NCBI RefSeq assembly: GCF_014647675.1
Contig: NZ_BMPQ01000038.1
Coordinates: forward strand, 20,679-80,787
Source of the DNA: Streptomyces flaveus
GTDB lineage: Bacteria; Actinomycetota; Actinomycetes; Streptomycetales; Streptomycetaceae
Reading direction: 5' to 3'
DNA length: 60,109 nucleotides
The notes beneath the pieces were generated by a model. That model saw nothing but the letters and a program-made list of their open reading frames with translations, did no database searches and had not been told where the DNA came from. Below, piece after piece: positions 57,941-60,109 of the stretch; position 1 is the first letter of the stretch; each line of letters opens with the position of its first letter. The position numbers and the translations under genes were made by a program.

Positions 57941-58969
57941 ATGACAGTTGGCGCTCTGACAGATGTGGCCGGGCTGCGCGTGGGGCATGCCACGCGGACC
58001 GGCGGTGGTTGGCTGACCGGTACGACGGTCGTCCTGGCCCCGGAGGGTGGTGCCGTCGCGGCCGTGGACGTGCGCGGCGGCGGGCCCGGCACCAAGGAGA
58101 CCGACGCGCTCGATCCACGCAACGTGGTGCGGAAGGTCGAGGCGCTGGTCCTGACCGGCGGCAGTGCGTACGGGCTGGACTCGGCGGCGGGCGTGATGGC
58201 CTGGCTGGAGGAGAGGGGACGCGGGGTGCGCGTCGGGCCCGATCCAGTGCACGTGGTGCCGGTCGTCCCGGCGGCCTGTGTCTTCGACCTGGGACGCGGC
58301 GGCGACTTCCGGGCCAGGCCCGACGCGGCGACCGGCCGCGAGGCGGTGACGGCAGCCGCGGCGAGCGAACTCGGCGCGCCGGTCCAGGAGGGCTGTGTGG
58401 GCGCCGGTACGGGAGCGGCGGTCGGGAGCATGAAGGGAGGGATCGGCAGCGCGAGTGCCGTGCTCGACTCGGGTGTCACGGTGGCGGCACTGGTGGTGGC
58501 CAACGCGGCGGGGTCGGCGGTGGATCCGTTGACGGGGGCGTTGTACGGGGAGCTGCTTCAGGGGCGTATGACGTATCCGGCGGAGGAGGTGCACGAGGCG
58601 GCGCGGGCACGGCTGGCCGAGACCGCGGCGAAGAACGGCGCTCCCCCGCTGAACACCACGCTCGCGGTGGTCGCCACCGACGCGGAGTTGTCGAAGGCGC
58701 AGGCGCAGAAGCTGGCGGGAACGGCGCACGACGGCATCGCGCGCGCCGTACGGCCGGTGCATCTGCTCAACGACGGAGACACGGTGTTCGCGCTCGCCAC
58801 GGGGGCGCGTCCGCTGGCGGAGGAGAACCCGCTCGCGCTGAACGAACTCCTCGCGGCCGGGGCGGATCTGGTGACGCGGGCGATAGTACGGGCGGTACGG
58901 GCCGCCGAGTCGGTGGAGGGGCCGGGTGGGGTGTGGCCGGCGTACGGGGAGTTGTACGGCGACTTGTAG
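57941..58969 (+). CDS. P1/DmpA family (S58) aminopeptidase-type protein
   Basis: A 342-residue Ntn-fold peptidase. Family motifs are VAGLRVGHATRTGGGWLTGTTVVLAP, GGPGTKETDAL, VLTGGSAYGLDSAAGVM and GCVGAGTGAAVGSMKGGIGS. The PPLNTTLAVVATD segment (Asn238-Thr239) is the self-cleavage point that frees the N-terminal nucleophile. Known members are L-aminopeptidase D-esterases or beta-peptidyl aminopeptidases. Cytoplasmic; substrate not predictable. Confidence 0.9.
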   Translation: MTVGALTDVAGLRVGHATRTGGGWLTGTTVVLAPEGGAVAAVDVRGGGPGTKETDALDPRNVVRKVEALVLTGGSAYGLDSAAGVMAWLEERGRGVRVGPDPVHVVPVVPAACVFDLGRGGDFRARPDAATGREAVTAAAASELGAPVQEGCVGAGTGAAVGSMKGGIGSASAVLDSGVTVAALVVANAAGSAVDPLTGALYGELLQGRMTYPAEEVHEAARARLAETAAKNGAPPLNTTLAVVATDAELSKAQAQKLAGTAHDGIARAVRPVHLLNDGDTVFALATGARPLAEENPLALNELLAAGADLVTRAIVRAVRAAESVEGPGGVWPAYGELYGDL

Positions 58970-59151
58970 CGGGGGCCGGTCGGCGGGGAGGCGGGGAAGG
59001 GAGGCCGGTGAGTGAGAGGTGCCGGTGGGCGGGGGCGCACGGGTAGGAGTGTCTGCCCCCCTTCCGAGCAGGGGAGTTGGGATTGTGTCAGGGTGGAGGG
59101 GAACTTGCCGCGCGGGTTCCACGTTTTCTGTGCGTACGTTTTCTCGGTTCC

Positions 59152-59166
59152 CGGACATGATGTCCG
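59152..59166 (+). promoter_or_regulatory. palindrome upstream of the DUF6227-like gene
   Basis: CGGACAT-G-ATGTCCG is a perfect 7+7 palindrome about 58 bases before the TTG start; candidate operator. Confidence 0.4.
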
Positions 59167-59223
59167 ACTGAGGGGCTACGGTATGCACCCACAAGGTGAC
59201 ATGCAGCAACGCCGGGAGAAACC

Positions 59224-59967
59224 TTGAGCGTTCCGTACGAGACGGCAGCGTACGAGCCACCCGAGTCGCCCGAGTCTCCTGAGGAGCATCTCGCGCGACT
59301 CCTCGGCCGCGCCCTGAACTCCTTCGAGCTCTCCGACGAGACGATAGGCCGGCTCGACTCCGCGCTGGCGCACGACAGTTCGCTGCACTCCGCGCACCAC
59401 AGTGCCGGGCTGCACCGCGGGACGTACCGGCACACGTGGCTGCTCGCCGACGGTTCGGCGCTCACGCTGTGGGAGCTGGTCCACAACACCGGGCCCGGCG
59501 GCCATGTGGAGCACGAGGTGTACGAGGACCGGGAGGAGTTGCAGGCCGCGACCGCGCGGTTGCCGCTGCCGCCCGACGAGCCGGACTTCGAGATGCCGGC
59601 TCTGGCGCTGCTGGCGCCGGTTCCCGAGCCTCGGCATGTGTACGTGCTCGATGACTCGGCGGATCACGGGCGCCGGTTGCTGCGGCGCGCCGAGAATGCG
59701 GACCGGCCGGGCGAGGAGATGGCCGAGCTGCTGCGGATGGCGTTCGCGCACGAGATCACTCAGGCGTTTGGCCGGCCGTATGGAGGTCGGGGGGCAGGCT
59801 TCTCGCTCTACGAGCATGCGTTCTTGCTGCTGGACGGGCGGGAGTTGTCCCTCTGGGAGGTCGAGCACACGGCTACGCCTGATGGGCGGCACGTGTGCGA
59901 GGTGTACGTCAGCGAGGACGCTGCGCGGGATGCGATGGAGAGGCGAGCTTCTGCCTCCGGCGGTTGA
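59224..59967 (+). CDS. DUF6227-like Streptomyces protein, TTG start
   Basis: A 247-residue protein with ESPEEHLARLLGRALNSFELSDETI, HRGTYRHTWLLADGSALTLWELVHN and SLYEHAFLLLDGRELSLWEVEHTATPDGRHVCEVY. The last two are internal repeats of one betabeta module, so it looks like a duplicated fold. I recall this as the DUF6227 family found in Streptomyces; function unknown. The start is TTG 59224 with GGGAG about six bases upstream. Confidence 0.75.
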   Translation: MSVPYETAAYEPPESPESPEEHLARLLGRALNSFELSDETIGRLDSALAHDSSLHSAHHSAGLHRGTYRHTWLLADGSALTLWELVHNTGPGGHVEHEVYEDREELQAATARLPLPPDEPDFEMPALALLAPVPEPRHVYVLDDSADHGRRLLRRAENADRPGEEMAELLRMAFAHEITQAFGRPYGGRGAGFSLYEHAFLLLDGRELSLWEVEHTATPDGRHVCEVYVSEDAARDAMERRASASGG

Positions 59968-59999
59968 GCGGGGGCGCCTACCGGGTGGGTGGGTTCGGT

Positions 60000-60054
60000 C
60001 CGTTGGCGGCTGCGGGTGCGTTGTGGTTGGTCGCGCCGTTCCCCGCGCCCCTGG
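60000..60054 (+). repeat. dispersed repeat, partial copy 4
   Basis: GGCTGCGGGTGCG...GGTTGGTCGCGCCGTTCCCCGCGCCCCT matches the middle of copies 1-3, about 35 bases after the DUF6227-like stop; the window ends shortly after. Confidence 0.65.
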
Positions 60055-60109
60055 GGTGGGTGGTGGGTGCGGGGTCGTGGGCCGGTGCGTCAGCCCGTCG
60101 CAGGGCGGG

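Overview
This window is a GC-rich actinobacterial chromosome segment that is almost certainly from Streptomyces. The signs are SsgA-like, SepX/GlpR-like and DUF6227-like proteins, conservon-type genes, a tricorn protease, many GTG/TTG starts with four-base stop/start overlaps, and an actinomycete integrative-element scar at a tRNA-Ala gene.

Layout. 1-7048 is core: the 3' part of a class B penicillin-binding protein facing an SsgA-like gene, a Ni/Co ECF transporter (permease fused to a CbiN-like tail, CbiQ, CbiO) behind a Nur-type nickel box, an ohrR/ohr peroxide pair, and a serine hydrolase. 7025-15784 is an accessory block of about 8.7 kb bracketed by a perfect 23-bp direct repeat. It holds a nonapeptide-repeat protein, an SDR/Rrf2 divergent pair with a clear operator, an IS607-type element (serine recombinase plus a TnpB with intact RuvC residues), an IS5-type transposase beside an APH(6)/hydroxyurea-type kinase gene enclosed by inverted IS ends, and an AKR-MerR operon with a MerR-style promoter. 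15787-35759 is mostly core: EamA transporter, YbaK, an Rpn-like nuclease, a TetR/MMPL pump pair with twin operators, a tricorn protease, a BVMO-hydrolase-SDR operon, exonuclease III, a two-component system and an FtsX-type permease. 35821-36622 is a broken toxin-antitoxin locus fused to a LuxR remnant. 36690-39083 holds a two-gene conservon (CvnB, CvnA) without CvnC/D.

39809-42351 is a decayed integrative element at tRNA-Ala(CGC). A 48-bp duplication of the tRNA 3' half, paired arm-type repeats and a truncated tyrosine integrase mark its ends. A VOC gene and broken gntR and GNAT genes lie inside.

42449-48713 is a cell-division and cofactor cluster: sepX/glpR, rimJ, mog, moaC, moeA/glp, galU and, divergently, 5-formyl-THF cyclo-ligase. 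The order galU-glp-rimJ-glpR is the one described for the corynebacterial gephyrin-like divisome proteins. 48819-60109 carries a penicillin-acylase-family protein, a K+/H+-type antiporter that probably uses a CTG start, an MFS transporter, an FmdB-like zinc-ribbon gene behind a CIRCE-like element, an MTA-phosphorylase-type gene, a SAF-domain protein, mscL, a P1-type peptidase and a DUF6227-like gene. A dispersed repeat that starts at stop codons recurs at about 1.6, 29.6, 44.0 and 60.0 kb.
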